A stretch of 64,000 nucleotides of DNA from Clostridia bacterium (GTDB lineage Bacteria > Bacillota > Clostridia > Christensenellales > Aristaeellaceae). Each line of letters begins with the position of its first letter. Position 1 is the first letter of the stretch. Positions 25,895 through 34,993 of this stretch are shown here, piece after piece. A model generated the notes under the pieces. It was not told the DNA's origin. It saw nothing but the letters and a program-made list of their open reading frames with translations, and ran no database searches. The translations under genes and the position numbers were made by a program. The stretch lies in assembly GCA_017552535.1 (NCBI GenBank), contig JAFZPV010000022.1:1-64000 (forward strand), in the 5' to 3' direction.

Positions 25895-27621
25895 AATGGA
25901 ACACGTCTCCCGTCAGTTTCAAGAGGGACGGTGAATACTTTTACCGGCGCGCCCTGGAAAACCGGCGCAACGGATACACGGCTGACGCCCTCCGACTGGT
26001 GCGCAAAGCCCTTGAGGCCGGCTCCCCGGACGGGAACAAGCTTCTGGAAGCAGCTGTGATGGCTGCAGAATTGCACCTGGCGGACCTGAGCTCCCACCTG
26101 ATTAGCCGGGCCATGCTGGCCGGCTGCGACGAGGCCAAATGCCTGTACGCCCTGGGCAAAAACCTGTTGGAGCGCTCGGATATCGCCGCAGCGCGCCGCG
26201 CGGGAGACGTGCTGCTGGAAAAGTATCCCAAAAGCCCGCACGCGGGCAGATACCTGGACGACGCGGCTTTCTGGATGTCTACATCCGACTCCATGACCCG
26301 CCGGGGCGCGCGCTCCGTTGGCATGGTGAAACGGGCCTTCGAATGTGTGAATGCCGGAAACGAAGAAGAAGGTTCGCGCCTGATGCGCAGGGCGCTGGCT
26401 CTTGAAGCGGACGCTTCCAGACCGGACGAAGCGCGCTGGCTCGTGGAAGCCCTCGCGGCGGACGCTTTCGTTAAGGAAGATCCAAAACAGGCCCTGCAGC
26501 TCACACGGCAGGCGCTCAGGCGCGTTTCGGGCATGCCGGCGCATCTGCCTTTGGCGCAGAAAGTGCGCTGCGTGTCCGCCCAGACGCTCATTCGCCTGGG
26601 CCTGGAAGATGAAGCCCGGCAGGCGCTTAAGGATCTTGCGTGGCACCGGGTGCGCGAAAGCGAGTACCCCATGGCCGTCGATACGATGCGCCAGATGGGA
26701 ATGTACGAAGAGATGCATTCCTTTGCGTCCGGCATGCTGGCGGAGAGGGGATTTCACCGGGGACTGCTCCACACCCTGAGCGCCTCGGCCTTTATCCTGG
26801 GCATGGACGACAGGCAGGTGCTTAAGGGCTGGACGAGCATACTGGACGTAAACAGGGACGACCTGGTGACGAGCGAATACGCGGAAGCGTACAAGGCGGG
26901 AGAACTGGACCGGAACAGCATAAGCTGCTATCCGGATCAGGCGGTATGTGCAGATCCCGTTATACAGATAAAGCTGCTTGACCGCCTGCGCAGCGTACCG
27001 CCCGGGGAAATGAGCGCCCTGTGGCAAAAAGACGGGTCCCTGCGCCGCAGGGTGCCCTATATGTGCTGCCTGTCCGGTCCCGATCATCTGCGCCTGGCCG
27101 CCGCAGAGACGCTTATGGCCGTGGACGCAACGGACGCGAGGCTCCTGGCGGCTCTTCTGTCCATGCGGCCAGACATGCCGCCTGCCGTACGGCAGATCCT
27201 GCGGCTGCGGGCGGATCGGGAACGCATACACGATCTGATAAAGCGCTATCCCGGCGTATACGAAACCTGCTCCGCGCGCGAAAGGCCCCTCGTCCGGGAA
27301 ACGCTGTGGGTGCGCGCGATGTATGAAAACGCCTGCCGCTGTTTGCATGATAACGGGATATACGGTGAAGACGCCGCCGTGGCCGGGCTGATCGAAACCG
27401 TGCTGACGGACCCCTGGGCACGCAAACTCTGCATGCGGGAATCGGATATCGCCGAGGCCGCCTTCGTGTGGAAGCGGATGCGCGCTGCAAACGAGCGCGC
27501 GGATATCGGATATCTGCTGAAAGACTATTCCCTCACCTTCAGGCAGATCAAACGCATGCTGGACGTGATCGGACGTGCCGAACGGAACGCCAAAAGAAAG
27601 GAAGCCTCTGTTCATGTTTGA
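25873..27621 (+). CDS. TPR-like helical-repeat protein of unknown function
   Basis: A 582-residue all-helical soluble protein. TPR-style helix pairs can be read, for example FYRRALENRRNGYTADALRL and ARRAGDVLLEKYPKSPHAGR. No catalytic motif or signal peptide is visible. It starts inside hslO (22-base overlap) and overlaps the next gene by 8 bases, so hslO and the following proteins are probably one operon. A scaffold role is inference. Confidence 0.75.
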   Translation: MRTKPGIKWNTSPVSFKRDGEYFYRRALENRRNGYTADALRLVRKALEAGSPDGNKLLEAAVMAAELHLADLSSHLISRAMLAGCDEAKCLYALGKNLLERSDIAAARRAGDVLLEKYPKSPHAGRYLDDAAFWMSTSDSMTRRGARSVGMVKRAFECVNAGNEEEGSRLMRRALALEADASRPDEARWLVEALAADAFVKEDPKQALQLTRQALRRVSGMPAHLPLAQKVRCVSAQTLIRLGLEDEARQALKDLAWHRVRESEYPMAVDTMRQMGMYEEMHSFASGMLAERGFHRGLLHTLSASAFILGMDDRQVLKGWTSILDVNRDDLVTSEYAEAYKAGELDRNSISCYPDQAVCADPVIQIKLLDRLRSVPPGEMSALWQKDGSLRRRVPYMCCLSGPDHLRLAAAETLMAVDATDARLLAALLSMRPDMPPAVRQILRLRADRERIHDLIKRYPGVYETCSARERPLVRETLWVRAMYENACRCLHDNGIYGEDAAVAGLIETVLTDPWARKLCMRESDIAEAAFVWKRMRAANERADIGYLLKDYSLTFRQIKRMLDVIGRAERNAKRKEASVHV

Positions 27622-28444
27622 AATACTGGATTTCGACGCCAACTTCAAAGCTTATCTCGAAAAGTGGATCGAGCTCAATAAGGGCAAATTCAAAACGCTG
27701 GAGCAGATGGAGGACGCGGTGCCCCAGGTATACCTGCGCTGGCTCAACAGCCCGGCGGCGTTTCTGGAAGGCGAAACGCCCGGCGCGTACTTTCAAAAGT
27801 ATTCCAGCGCGCCGGAGCTTGTAAAGTGGCTCAGGCTATACGACGAAAAGGGCGTCTCCGCTCCCGAGATGCTTCTGGACCGGATCACCGACCTGGGCAG
27901 CGAGAGCCTGAAGCCCCTCCTGTTCACCGCGGGAAACGAAAAGTATCCGCCCTCCCTGCGCATGACGGCCCTGAACCTCATCAAGGAGCTGGACGCTGGC
28001 AGCGAGCCCATGGCGCTTTGCTTTAAGCTGATCGACGCCAGGGAAGAAAACGACGAACTGGCGGACGTGGCGGCGGAGCTCATGCAGTCAAGCGCGGAAG
28101 GCTTGCTTGACGAGATCATCGCCCGCCTTCCCGGCGCCAGTCCGGAGGCCCGCGCTACCTATCTGGACATCCTCGCGGATCATCCCGGCGACGAACGCGT
28201 ATTTGACGAACTGCTTTCGGCCTTTGAGACGGATCGGCAGAGGTGCGCGCTGTACGCTTCGCTGCTGGGCAAGCTGGGTGACGAAAGGGCGCTTGATGCG
28301 CTCAACCGGGCGCTGGACCGGGAGGAGATCAATTACCTGGACTATATCGAGATCCGCGACGCCATCGAGGCACTGGGCGGCGAATGCGCCCACGAGCGGG
28401 ATTTCAACGGCGATCCGTACTACGAAACGCTGAAGGGCGAATAA
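27614..28444 (+). CDS. HEAT-like repeat protein of unknown function
   Basis: A 276-residue soluble helical protein starting MFEILDFDANFKAYLEKWIE, with AAAGGAAG upstream. Repeated helices such as LMQSSAEGLLDEIIARLPG and LGKLGDERALDALNRALD resemble HEAT/Armadillo units. An open frame extends upstream to 27575, but the RBS supports 27614. It is coupled to the preceding TPR-like gene and followed by a zinc-ribbon/TPR gene. I do not recognise its function. Confidence 0.75.
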   Translation: MFEILDFDANFKAYLEKWIELNKGKFKTLEQMEDAVPQVYLRWLNSPAAFLEGETPGAYFQKYSSAPELVKWLRLYDEKGVSAPEMLLDRITDLGSESLKPLLFTAGNEKYPPSLRMTALNLIKELDAGSEPMALCFKLIDAREENDELADVAAELMQSSAEGLLDEIIARLPGASPEARATYLDILADHPGDERVFDELLSAFETDRQRCALYASLLGKLGDERALDALNRALDREEINYLDYIEIRDAIEALGGECAHERDFNGDPYYETLKGE

Positions 28445-28485
28445 GCGGTTTCGCCACATCGAAACGGAAGAAAGGGGGCGGCGGA

Positions 28486-29553
28486 ATGTATTGCGTGCAG
28501 TGCGGCAAAAAGGCGGCGGACGGCGAAAAGCGGTGCGCCGGCTGCAATATGCGCCTGGTCACTGCCCGCCGGCTCACCCGCCTTTTACAGGAAGACGAGG
28601 CGCGCAGGGCAGGTCCCTGGTTCCGTTTCAAGCGGAAACTCCGTCGGGCGGCAAAAAAGGCGCGGCCCAGGCTCGCGGCCGCTTTATCTGCCTGCGGGCA
28701 GGGCATCAAAAAGCTGGCGGCGTGGATCTGCATGGCGGCTGCATGGCTGTGGCTGCATATCAAAACGGCGTCCGTGTTCGGATGGAAAAAAACGAAGAGC
28801 TTCTTTATGCGCTTGGGCACATGGACAAACGGCGCCGCCGGCAAGCTGCGCGCCCGTACGCAGCCTGCCGTAAAACGCCTCAGAAAGAAATTTCGCATCT
28901 GGCGGAAACGCCTGAAAAAGCGGATCAGAAAGCTCAAAAACACGTACTTCCCCGGTGCGGGAGCTGCGGCTCCTGGTGCAGCTGAGACTGTAAACGCCAA
29001 GGCTCCGACCGCTGCCCGAAACGTAAAGCCTGGCGCGCAGGCCGTCCGCAGGCCGGAGGCTTCCGGAACCAAAGCGTCCATTCAGCAGAGGCTTGAACGC
29101 ATAAAACAGTATGCCCTCAGCGAAAAGCACCTGCGCTCCACGGTGGCCATGGGCCTGCTGGCGGCAGCGCTGCTGGCGTTTTTGGGCTGGAGCACCCTGA
29201 GCGATTCCGGGCGCATGACCTACGCGCGCCTGGGCGTGGGCAGCGCCAGGGGATACATCCTGCTGGGCGACGAGTGCATGGAAAACGGCAATTACGCCCG
29301 CGCGGTGGAGAACTATTACGCCTCCATCAGCAAGCGCGCCGGGTACGAGGCGGCCATCAAACTGGCGGCGGCGTATTCCTATACGGGCGACGTGTCCCGC
29401 GAGGTAAGCGCGCTTTTGTATTGCGCGGAGACCTATCCCCAGTATAAAGCCTCTTTTGAACAGCTTCTGATCCTGTATCCCGACGGGAGCGCCCGCCCGC
29501 CGCGGGTGCAGGCCGCGCTGGAAAAGGGGATCGAGCGCTTCGGCCTTGAGTAA
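28486..29553 (+). CDS. Zinc-ribbon membrane protein with TPR-like C-terminus
   Basis: A 355-residue protein. An N-terminal zinc ribbon, MYCVQCGKK and CAGCNMRL (four Cys), is followed by a very basic region (RRAAKKARPR to KKRIRKLKNTYF, residues ~45-150) and one clear membrane helix near 225-245 (VAMGLLAAALLAFLGW). A C-terminal TPR-like part reads AVENYYASISKRAGYEAAIK. The basic stretch could bind nucleic acid or membrane phosphate. RBS AAGGGGG. It closes the run of three unknown proteins after hslO. Confidence 0.75.
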   Translation: MYCVQCGKKAADGEKRCAGCNMRLVTARRLTRLLQEDEARRAGPWFRFKRKLRRAAKKARPRLAAALSACGQGIKKLAAWICMAAAWLWLHIKTASVFGWKKTKSFFMRLGTWTNGAAGKLRARTQPAVKRLRKKFRIWRKRLKKRIRKLKNTYFPGAGAAAPGAAETVNAKAPTAARNVKPGAQAVRRPEASGTKASIQQRLERIKQYALSEKHLRSTVAMGLLAAALLAFLGWSTLSDSGRMTYARLGVGSARGYILLGDECMENGNYARAVENYYASISKRAGYEAAIKLAAAYSYTGDVSREVSALLYCAETYPQYKASFEQLLILYPDGSARPPRVQAALEKGIERFGLE

Positions 29554-29563
29554 GGAGAAACCC

Positions 29564-30121
29564 ATGCCCGATATCACGCTGATCTCCGGTCCCTGCGGCT
29601 GCGGAAAAACGACGTTTGCAGACGTCTACGCGAAGCATCTGGCTTTCACGCAGGGCAAGACCGTCTGCGTGATCCACGGCGACGACTTTCACGGCTGCTT
29701 CGTGGAGCCTGAAGCCCGAGGCGAACTGTTCAAAGACGGGCGCGCAGCCGATCCGCCCGCCTGGGAAGAGATACTCAGTTTCAACTGGGACTGCATCCTG
29801 TTTACGGCGCAAAGGGCGCTCAGAATGAACGCGGATGTGGTGATCGACTATGTGGTGGAGGACGAGCTGCCCCGCGTACGGGAGCTTGCCAAAAGCGCCA
29901 GGGCAAGGCTGTATTACATCGTGCTGACGGCAGACGAAGAGGAGATCAAAGCGCGCATCCGCCGCCGGGGCGACACCGGCCTTGCCGAAAGGGCGCTGTT
30001 CCTGAAAAAAGAGCTGGAAGCCATGCCCGAAAACCGGGGCCACATATACGACAACACCCGCAAAACCCCGGAGGATATGATCGCCGGGATCGATCCGGAG
30101 CAGTTCCGGGTTGTTCTTTAA
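29564..30121 (+). CDS. P-loop kinase-like protein
   Basis: A 185-residue ATP-binding protein. The Walker A loop is GPCGCGKTT near residue 12, and a Walker-B-like strand is VVIDYVV. The family resembles small-molecule or zeta-type kinases with an RIRRRGDTG lid. ATG 29564 is supported by AAGGAG. The acceptor substrate is unknown. A terminator follows at once. Confidence 0.8.
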   Translation: MPDITLISGPCGCGKTTFADVYAKHLAFTQGKTVCVIHGDDFHGCFVEPEARGELFKDGRAADPPAWEEILSFNWDCILFTAQRALRMNADVVIDYVVEDELPRVRELAKSARARLYYIVLTADEEEIKARIRRRGDTGLAERALFLKKELEAMPENRGHIYDNTRKTPEDMIAGIDPEQFRVVL

Positions 30122-30127
30122 TCTCTG

Positions 30128-30148
30128 AAGCGCCCAGAGCGCTTTTTT
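30128..30148 (+). terminator. Intrinsic terminator after the kinase gene
   Basis: AAGCGC at 30128 pairs with GCGCTT at 30139 around a 5-base loop and runs into TTTTTTGTTT. It ends the long plus-strand unit from the LtaS-like gene onward. Confidence 0.85.
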
Positions 30149-30267
30149 GTTTATTACTGCATCACGCGCGGCCTGCTTCCCGGGCCGCGCTTTGCTGTAA
30201 TCGCCGCTATACGGTATATGCGCCGGCCCGGCAAAATGTTAAATTTGCCCTGCCCTTCACGGGTGTA

Positions 30268-30296
30268 TTCAATTCGACATGCTTTTATGTTAAAAT
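30268..30296 (+). promoter_or_regulatory. Promoter for the coiled-coil gene
   Basis: -35 TTCAAT (30268-30273), 17-base spacer, -10 TAAAAT (30291-30296). It lies ~39 bases before the chosen ATG at 30335 in a locally AT-rich gap. Confidence 0.5.
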
Positions 30297-30334
30297 AACA
30301 TTGTATAGCTATGTTTTCAAGTGGAGGTATGCTC

Positions 30335-33175
30335 ATGAAAAAAACATGGATCGTCATCCTGGCGATACTGCTCGTCGTATCGCTTACGGCCAACGTTTTG
30401 CTGTATACCCGCAACAAAAAGGCCGCCGGCGACCTGGCGGATATGACCCAGGAACGCGACGGGTACGTGCAGACCGTCAAGGCCAATGAAACAAAGATCG
30501 CCGGCCTCGAGACCGATATCGAAGGCTTAAAAAGCGACGTAAAGCAGCGTGAAGACAGCATTGCCGGCCTGGAGGCGGACATCGCCGCCAAGGAAGAGAA
30601 CATCAGCGGCCTCAAGACCGATCTGAGCGATACGCAGGCGCTGCTGGACCAGGCCAACGCCAGCATTGAATCGCTGTCCACGGAGCTGGATGACGTAAAC
30701 GGGCTTCTTGCGGAGCAGACCAACCAGTCCAATATATATGCGGAACTCATCAGCACCCTGACCGCTCAGGGCGACGAGATGAGCGCCGAAAACGCGCGCC
30801 TGACTGCGCTGGGCGAGGAGCGGGCCAAGGAGATTGCCTCGCTGACTGCGCAGCTGCAGGATGTAAACAATGAACTGACGGCGCAGATCGCCCAGGGCGA
30901 AGCGTACGCCCAGTCCATCGCCTCCCTGACCGCGCAGGCGGAAGCCTACGCTGACGAGATCGACGATCTCAGCGCGGAGCTGGAAGGCGTCAATCAGCAG
31001 CTCACGGAGCTGCTGGCCCAGGGCGAAAGCGACAAGCAGACGATACAGGCACTGGAGGCGCAGGCGCAGGAATACGCCGCGCAGATCGAAAGCCTCACCG
31101 GCGAACTGAACGCCACCAACGAGGAGCTCGCCGCGCAGAAGGCGAAAGAAGAAGAAACCGCCGCGCAGATCGCGCTGCTTACCACGGAACTGGGCGACGT
31201 AAAGGCCAGTCTGGCCGAGCATCTGGAGCAGGAGGAAGTGAATACCGAGACCATCGCCCAGCTGAAGGCCCAGAGCGAAGCCTATGCCCGGGAGATCGCC
31301 TCGCTCAATGAAAAGCTGGACGGCGTGAACGCGGAGCTGGCAGCCAAGATCGCCGAGAACGAAGCCGACAGCGCCGAGATCGACCGGCTGAAGATGCAGG
31401 CGGAAGTTTATATGAACGAGATCGCCGCCCTCACCGAGCAGCTGGACAGCGTAAACGCCGAGCTGGCCGAGCAGGTGCGCAAGCACACAACGGACGCCGA
31501 GGCTCTCAATGCCCTCAAGGCGCAGGCAGAAGCCGACGCCGCCAAGATTGAGAGCCTGACTGCCGATCTGGAAAAGGTCAACACCGAGCTGGCTGCCAAG
31601 CTCATGCAAGGCGAAGCGGACGCGCAGGTGATCGAGACCCTGAAGGCACAGAGCGCGGCCAACAATGAAGAACTGGAAAGCCTGAAGGCGCAGGCGGAGG
31701 CCGACGCCCAGCAGATCGCGGGCCTCACCGCCGAACTGGAGAGCGTGAACGCGACCCTGGCGGAAAAGACCGCCAAAGGCGAGACTGATCAGGAGGCCCT
31801 GAAGACCCTCCAGGCCCAGGCGGACAGCTATACCGCCGAGATCGCCTCCCTCACGGAGCACTCCACCTCCGTGGATCAGGAGATCGCGCTCCTGGGCGAA
31901 AAGATCGAAACGCTCAACGCTGACCTCGCAGCCAAAATCGCCCAGAGCGAGCTGGACGCCAAAGAGATCGCCTCCCTGTCCGCCCAGGCGGACGCCTACA
32001 GCGCGGAGATCGCCAAGCTCTCCACGCAGATCGAAGACGATGCGGCGCGCATCGGCCTGCTGGAGACGGACCTGGCCGCGCAGGCCGCCAAGGCTGAAGC
32101 GGACGCGGCGATGATCGAGGAACTCACCGCCCGCAAAGATGAGCTGGAGCTCGACCTGGCCGCCGCTGTGGCAGACAAGGAAAAACTGGAAGCGCGCGCC
32201 GCCGAACTGGAAGGCGCCCTGCTTGATGCAAACGGCGAATTGGAAAAAGCGAAGGCCGAGCTTACCGAGGTAAAGGGCACCCTGCTCACCGCGCAGGAAG
32301 CGCTCAAGCAGACCGAGGAGACCCTGGCCGCTGTCAACACCGAACTGGCAGCAACGAAGGACGCTCTGAATGCCGCCGAGACAGAGCTTGCTTCCACCAA
32401 GGACACTCTGGACAGCACGAATAAGGAGCTTGCTTCCACCAGGGATACTCTCGCCGCCACGGAGACAGAGCTTGCTTCCACCAAGGACACCCTGGACAGC
32501 ACGAATAAGGAACTTGCTTCCACCAGGGATACTCTCGCCGCCACTGAAACGGAGCTCGCTTCCACTAAAGACACGCTGGACGGCACGGCGAAGGAGCTTG
32601 CTTCCACCAAGGATACCTTGGCCGCCACGGCGAAGGAGCTTGCTTCTACCAAGGATACCCTGGCCGCCACGGAGACAGAGCTTGCCTCCACCAAGGATAC
32701 GCTGGACGGCACGGCGAAGGAGCTTGCTTCCACCAAAGACACTCTGGCCGCCACCCAGACGGAGCTTGCCTCCACGCAGGACACCCTGGCGGATACGCAG
32801 GCGCAGCTGGACGACGCCAACGATTATCTGGATCGCCTGACCATCAGCGAAGACTCCGACGAATACGGCTTCGTATATAAACTGGGCCGTCAGGACGAAC
32901 CCAGCCTCGCCACCGATATCACCCGCACCCGCGTCAAGCTGGACTTCACCAACCACGGCATGTACGTAAACAACGTCAAACTGGAGATCCTGAACAGCGA
33001 CGAAGAGGTCATCTACTCCAACGTGGTGCATCCCGGCGAGAAGCGCGGCATCGTGAATGTGAGCGAGCCCATCGTGCCCGGCGCCCATTACTGGATCCGC
33101 AAGACCTACTACGATCCCGACATGCACGAGATCTCCGTGCTGATGCTGGAAGTGGAAGCTTACATCGGCTTCTGA
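30335..33175 (+). CDS. Giant membrane-anchored coiled-coil protein with 42- and 14-residue repeats
   Basis: A 946-residue protein. One membrane helix (residues ~4-24, IVILAILLVVSLTANVLL) is followed by an almost continuous coiled coil to ~823 and a small beta-type domain at 850-946 (KLDFTNHGMYVNNVKLEIL). From residue ~114 to ~505 the core phrase LTAELxxVNxEL recurs at steps of 56, 42, 42, 28, 42, 42, 42, 56 and 42, all multiples of 14. Residues 684-823 are ten 14-residue units of the type ELASTKDTLDSTNK. The ATG at 30335 has GTGGAGG at good spacing. No known family is recognised; it looks like a surface rod holding a C-terminal head ~100 nm away if fully helical (inference). Confidence 0.8.
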   Translation: MKKTWIVILAILLVVSLTANVLLYTRNKKAAGDLADMTQERDGYVQTVKANETKIAGLETDIEGLKSDVKQREDSIAGLEADIAAKEENISGLKTDLSDTQALLDQANASIESLSTELDDVNGLLAEQTNQSNIYAELISTLTAQGDEMSAENARLTALGEERAKEIASLTAQLQDVNNELTAQIAQGEAYAQSIASLTAQAEAYADEIDDLSAELEGVNQQLTELLAQGESDKQTIQALEAQAQEYAAQIESLTGELNATNEELAAQKAKEEETAAQIALLTTELGDVKASLAEHLEQEEVNTETIAQLKAQSEAYAREIASLNEKLDGVNAELAAKIAENEADSAEIDRLKMQAEVYMNEIAALTEQLDSVNAELAEQVRKHTTDAEALNALKAQAEADAAKIESLTADLEKVNTELAAKLMQGEADAQVIETLKAQSAANNEELESLKAQAEADAQQIAGLTAELESVNATLAEKTAKGETDQEALKTLQAQADSYTAEIASLTEHSTSVDQEIALLGEKIETLNADLAAKIAQSELDAKEIASLSAQADAYSAEIAKLSTQIEDDAARIGLLETDLAAQAAKAEADAAMIEELTARKDELELDLAAAVADKEKLEARAAELEGALLDANGELEKAKAELTEVKGTLLTAQEALKQTEETLAAVNTELAATKDALNAAETELASTKDTLDSTNKELASTRDTLAATETELASTKDTLDSTNKELASTRDTLAATETELASTKDTLDGTAKELASTKDTLAATAKELASTKDTLAATETELASTKDTLDGTAKELASTKDTLAATQTELASTQDTLADTQAQLDDANDYLDRLTISEDSDEYGFVYKLGRQDEPSLATDITRTRVKLDFTNHGMYVNNVKLEILNSDEEVIYSNVVHPGEKRGIVNVSEPIVPGAHYWIRKTYYDPDMHEISVLMLEVEAYIGF
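32384..32803 (+). repeat. Ten tandem 42-bp coding repeats
   Basis: Ten in-frame 42-bp units start at 32384 and end at 32803, each encoding 14 residues (two heptads). Units differ mostly at the K/R position and the last four codons (DSTNK, AATET, DGTAK). Silent differences are few, pointing to recent expansion. Confidence 0.9.
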
Positions 33176-33184
33176 GCGTAACAC

Positions 33185-33225
33185 AAGCCTTTCCGTACGC
33201 GCTGGCGCACGGCGGGAAGGCTTTC
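33185..33225 (+). terminator. Probable terminator after the coiled-coil gene
   Basis: AAGCCTTTCC (33185) pairs with GGAAGGCTT (33215) with one bulge, followed by only TTC. The stem is good and the T run short. Confidence 0.55.
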
Positions 33226-33268
33226 ACCTAATGAGACCGGCGGAAAGCGACCGGACGGGAGGACGCGC

Positions 33269-34234
33269 ATGCGGTATGTGATCATTGGTTCCAGCGGACA
33301 TCACCATCAGGTGACGGACGCCATGCGCGCGGGTTCCTGCCCGCCGCCCGTCGGCGTGGCGCCCGGAGACGCGGGCGAGGACGTGAGCGGCCTTGCGCTT
33401 CAGACCGGCGCAAAGCAGTATGACAGCTGGACGGAGATGCTTTCTGAGCTCTCTCCTGACCTTGCCGTAGTCAACTCCTGGTACGGGCACATGGCGGAAA
33501 AGACTGTCGAATGCCTGAAAAGAGGCATACATGTCTTTTCCGAAAAGCCCCTGGCCACAGAACTCAAAGACCTGGAACGCCTGCAGGCGGCCTACGAAAC
33601 GGGCGGCGCGGCCCTCGGCTGCATGCTGGGCCTCAATTGCTGTGGCTGGTTCAGAACTGCCCAGGCGGCCATAGGGGACGGGCTCATCGGCGAAGTGCGG
33701 CTTCTGCACGGCCAGAAGAGCTACCGCATGGGCACGCGCGGGCCGCAGTATCAAAAGCGCGAAGATTACGGCGGGACCATCCCCTGGGTGGGTATGCACG
33801 CCATCGACTGGCTTTTGCGCCTGGGCGGCCCCTGCGAACAGGTCTCGGCGTTTCATTCCTCTGCCTGCAATGGAAATAACGGCAGCATGGAGGCCACCGC
33901 GTCCGTGCTCATGCGCCTGAAGGGCGGCGTGATCGCCAGCGCGGATCTGGATTATCTGCGCCCGACCGGCTCCGCCCGCCACGACGACGACCGCCTGCGC
34001 GTCACCGGCACGCGCGGCATGATCGAGGTGATCGACGGCCGCGTGTATCTGGAAAACGAGCTCCCCAGACGTGAGCTTACGCTTTTGCCGGAAGAAAATC
34101 CCTTCATGCGTTTTTTGCGCTGCATAGGCACCCCGGAGGGGGACACCCTGGCACGCGAAGCCATAGAGGACACAAGGATCTGTCTGCTCGCCCGCGAATC
34201 CGCGGACAAGAATATAACCATCTTCTGTTCGTAA
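33269..34234 (+). CDS. Gfo/Idh/MocA family oxidoreductase
   Basis: A 321-residue NAD(P)-dependent dehydrogenase. The family core is visible: a Rossmann start (RYVIIGSSGHHHQ, unusual because the second glycine region is His-rich), VFSEKPLATE with the conserved EKP lysine, and GGTIPWVGMHAIDWLLRLGG with the catalytic His. Members oxidise inositols, sugars or sugar-acids. RBS GGGAGG. It is followed 14 bases later by a membrane protein gene. Substrate unknown. Confidence 0.85.
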   Translation: MRYVIIGSSGHHHQVTDAMRAGSCPPPVGVAPGDAGEDVSGLALQTGAKQYDSWTEMLSELSPDLAVVNSWYGHMAEKTVECLKRGIHVFSEKPLATELKDLERLQAAYETGGAALGCMLGLNCCGWFRTAQAAIGDGLIGEVRLLHGQKSYRMGTRGPQYQKREDYGGTIPWVGMHAIDWLLRLGGPCEQVSAFHSSACNGNNGSMEATASVLMRLKGGVIASADLDYLRPTGSARHDDDRLRVTGTRGMIEVIDGRVYLENELPRRELTLLPEENPFMRFLRCIGTPEGDTLAREAIEDTRICLLARESADKNITIFCS

Positions 34235-34248
34235 AGGAGGATACATAC

Positions 34249-34662
34249 ATGCCCAACAAGTTTTCCCAGACCCTCAACAGGATCATGCAGGTGATGAGCA
34301 ACACCCGCGACGACACCGATCGCTTCTCCCCGAGCGATATCGAGCAGAACCGCATGATGGCGCTGCTCAGCTACATCTGGCTGTGCTGCCTGGTGCCCAT
34401 GTTCGCGGCCAAGAATTCTCCCTACGCGCTGTATCACGCCCGCCAGGGCCTGATCCTGGCCATCGTGGAGACGGCGGCAGCCCTTGTGCTGGGGCTGCTG
34501 GCAAAGATCCCGCTTTTGGGCATCATCTTCGCGATTGCCCGCTTCCTGCTGCTGCTCACCTGTGTTGTGCTGTCGCTGGTAGGCATCTACAACGTGCTGA
34601 ACAACAAAGCCCGCGAGCTGCCCCTGATGGGCCTGCTCACGCAGTATATCTCCAAGCGCTGA
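34249..34662 (+). CDS. Small DUF4870/Tic20-like membrane protein
   Basis: A 137-residue integral membrane protein with three helices. SYIWLCCLVPMFAAKNSPYA followed by HARQGLIL is the typical DUF4870/Tic20-like block (helix, short loop with YxxxHxRQGL), and two more helices end at ~125. RBS AAAGGAGG. The function of the family is not established. Confidence 0.85.
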   Translation: MPNKFSQTLNRIMQVMSNTRDDTDRFSPSDIEQNRMMALLSYIWLCCLVPMFAAKNSPYALYHARQGLILAIVETAAALVLGLLAKIPLLGIIFAIARFLLLLTCVVLSLVGIYNVLNNKARELPLMGLLTQYISKR

Positions 34663-34676
34663 GAAAGCGGCGCGCG

Positions 34677-34701
34677 AAAAAGGGGCAGTTGCCCCTTTTT
34701 T
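34677..34701 (+). terminator. Intrinsic terminator
   Basis: AAAAAGGGGCA and TGCCCCTTTTT form an 11-bp stem with a 2-base loop and end in a T run. It can also work on the opposite strand. Confidence 0.85.
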
Positions 34702-34740
34702 GTGTTATCACGGAAAGCTGGGTATTGTTCGTCCCACCAT

Positions 34741-34830
34741 TCCACCTCATCACCGCCTTCGGCGGAGCTTCCCCTCAAGGGGAAGCCACCCAAGATACCT
34801 TCTCTTGGAGGAGAGGGTGGGCCGAAAAAG
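34741..34830 (-). repeat. Intergenic palindromic repeat, copy 1
   Basis: Read on the minus strand: GGCTTCCCCTTGAGGGGAAG, a short variable hairpin (CGCCGAAGGCGG) and TGATGAGGTGG, preceded by a CTCTCCTCCAAGAGAAGG block. The same order occurs at 43119-43172 on the other strand. No coding sense. The gap 34663-34993 otherwise holds the terminator and two hairpins listed separately. Confidence 0.7.
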
Positions 34831-34903
34831 CGGCACGAATGAGATGTCGGTTTAACACAAGACCCGTAGTTTTCCGAAAAGAACCTAAATAGCGCATACG
34901 AAA

Positions 34904-34930
34904 CCGCCGGCTGCCCTTTTCAGCCGGCGG
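34904..34930. other. 10-bp stem-loop downstream of the SBP gene
   Basis: CCGCCGGCTG (34904-34913) and CAGCCGGCGG (34921-34930) pair around a 7-base loop. On the minus strand only TTT follows; perhaps a weak terminator for the transporter operon. Confidence 0.5.
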
Positions 34931-34955
34931 TACTTGTGCTCTACGTTTCGGAAGC

Positions 34956-34980
34956 CCCCTCCCGGACGGGCCGGGAGGGG
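34956..34980 (-). terminator. GC hairpin just after the solute-binding-protein gene
   Basis: CCCCTCCCGG and CCGGGAGGGG form a 10-bp stem with a 5-base loop, 13 bases beyond the minus-strand stop at 34994. There is no T tract, so it may protect the 3' end of the message rather than stop it. Confidence 0.5.
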
Positions 34981-34993
34981 AGATGCAAATGCA

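Noticed and set aside
25666..27648. 660-residue minus-strand open frame
   Set aside because: Shadow of the TPR-like gene in GC-rich DNA; low-complexity His/Arg/Gly composition.
32384..32803. CRISPR-like regular repeats
   Set aside because: Units are directly adjacent, in frame and coding; there are no spacers.
30527..33184. 885-residue open frame on the minus strand
   Set aside because: It mirrors the coiled-coil gene; its composition (Gly/Leu/Arg/Phe) follows from the plus-strand repeats and it has no RBS.
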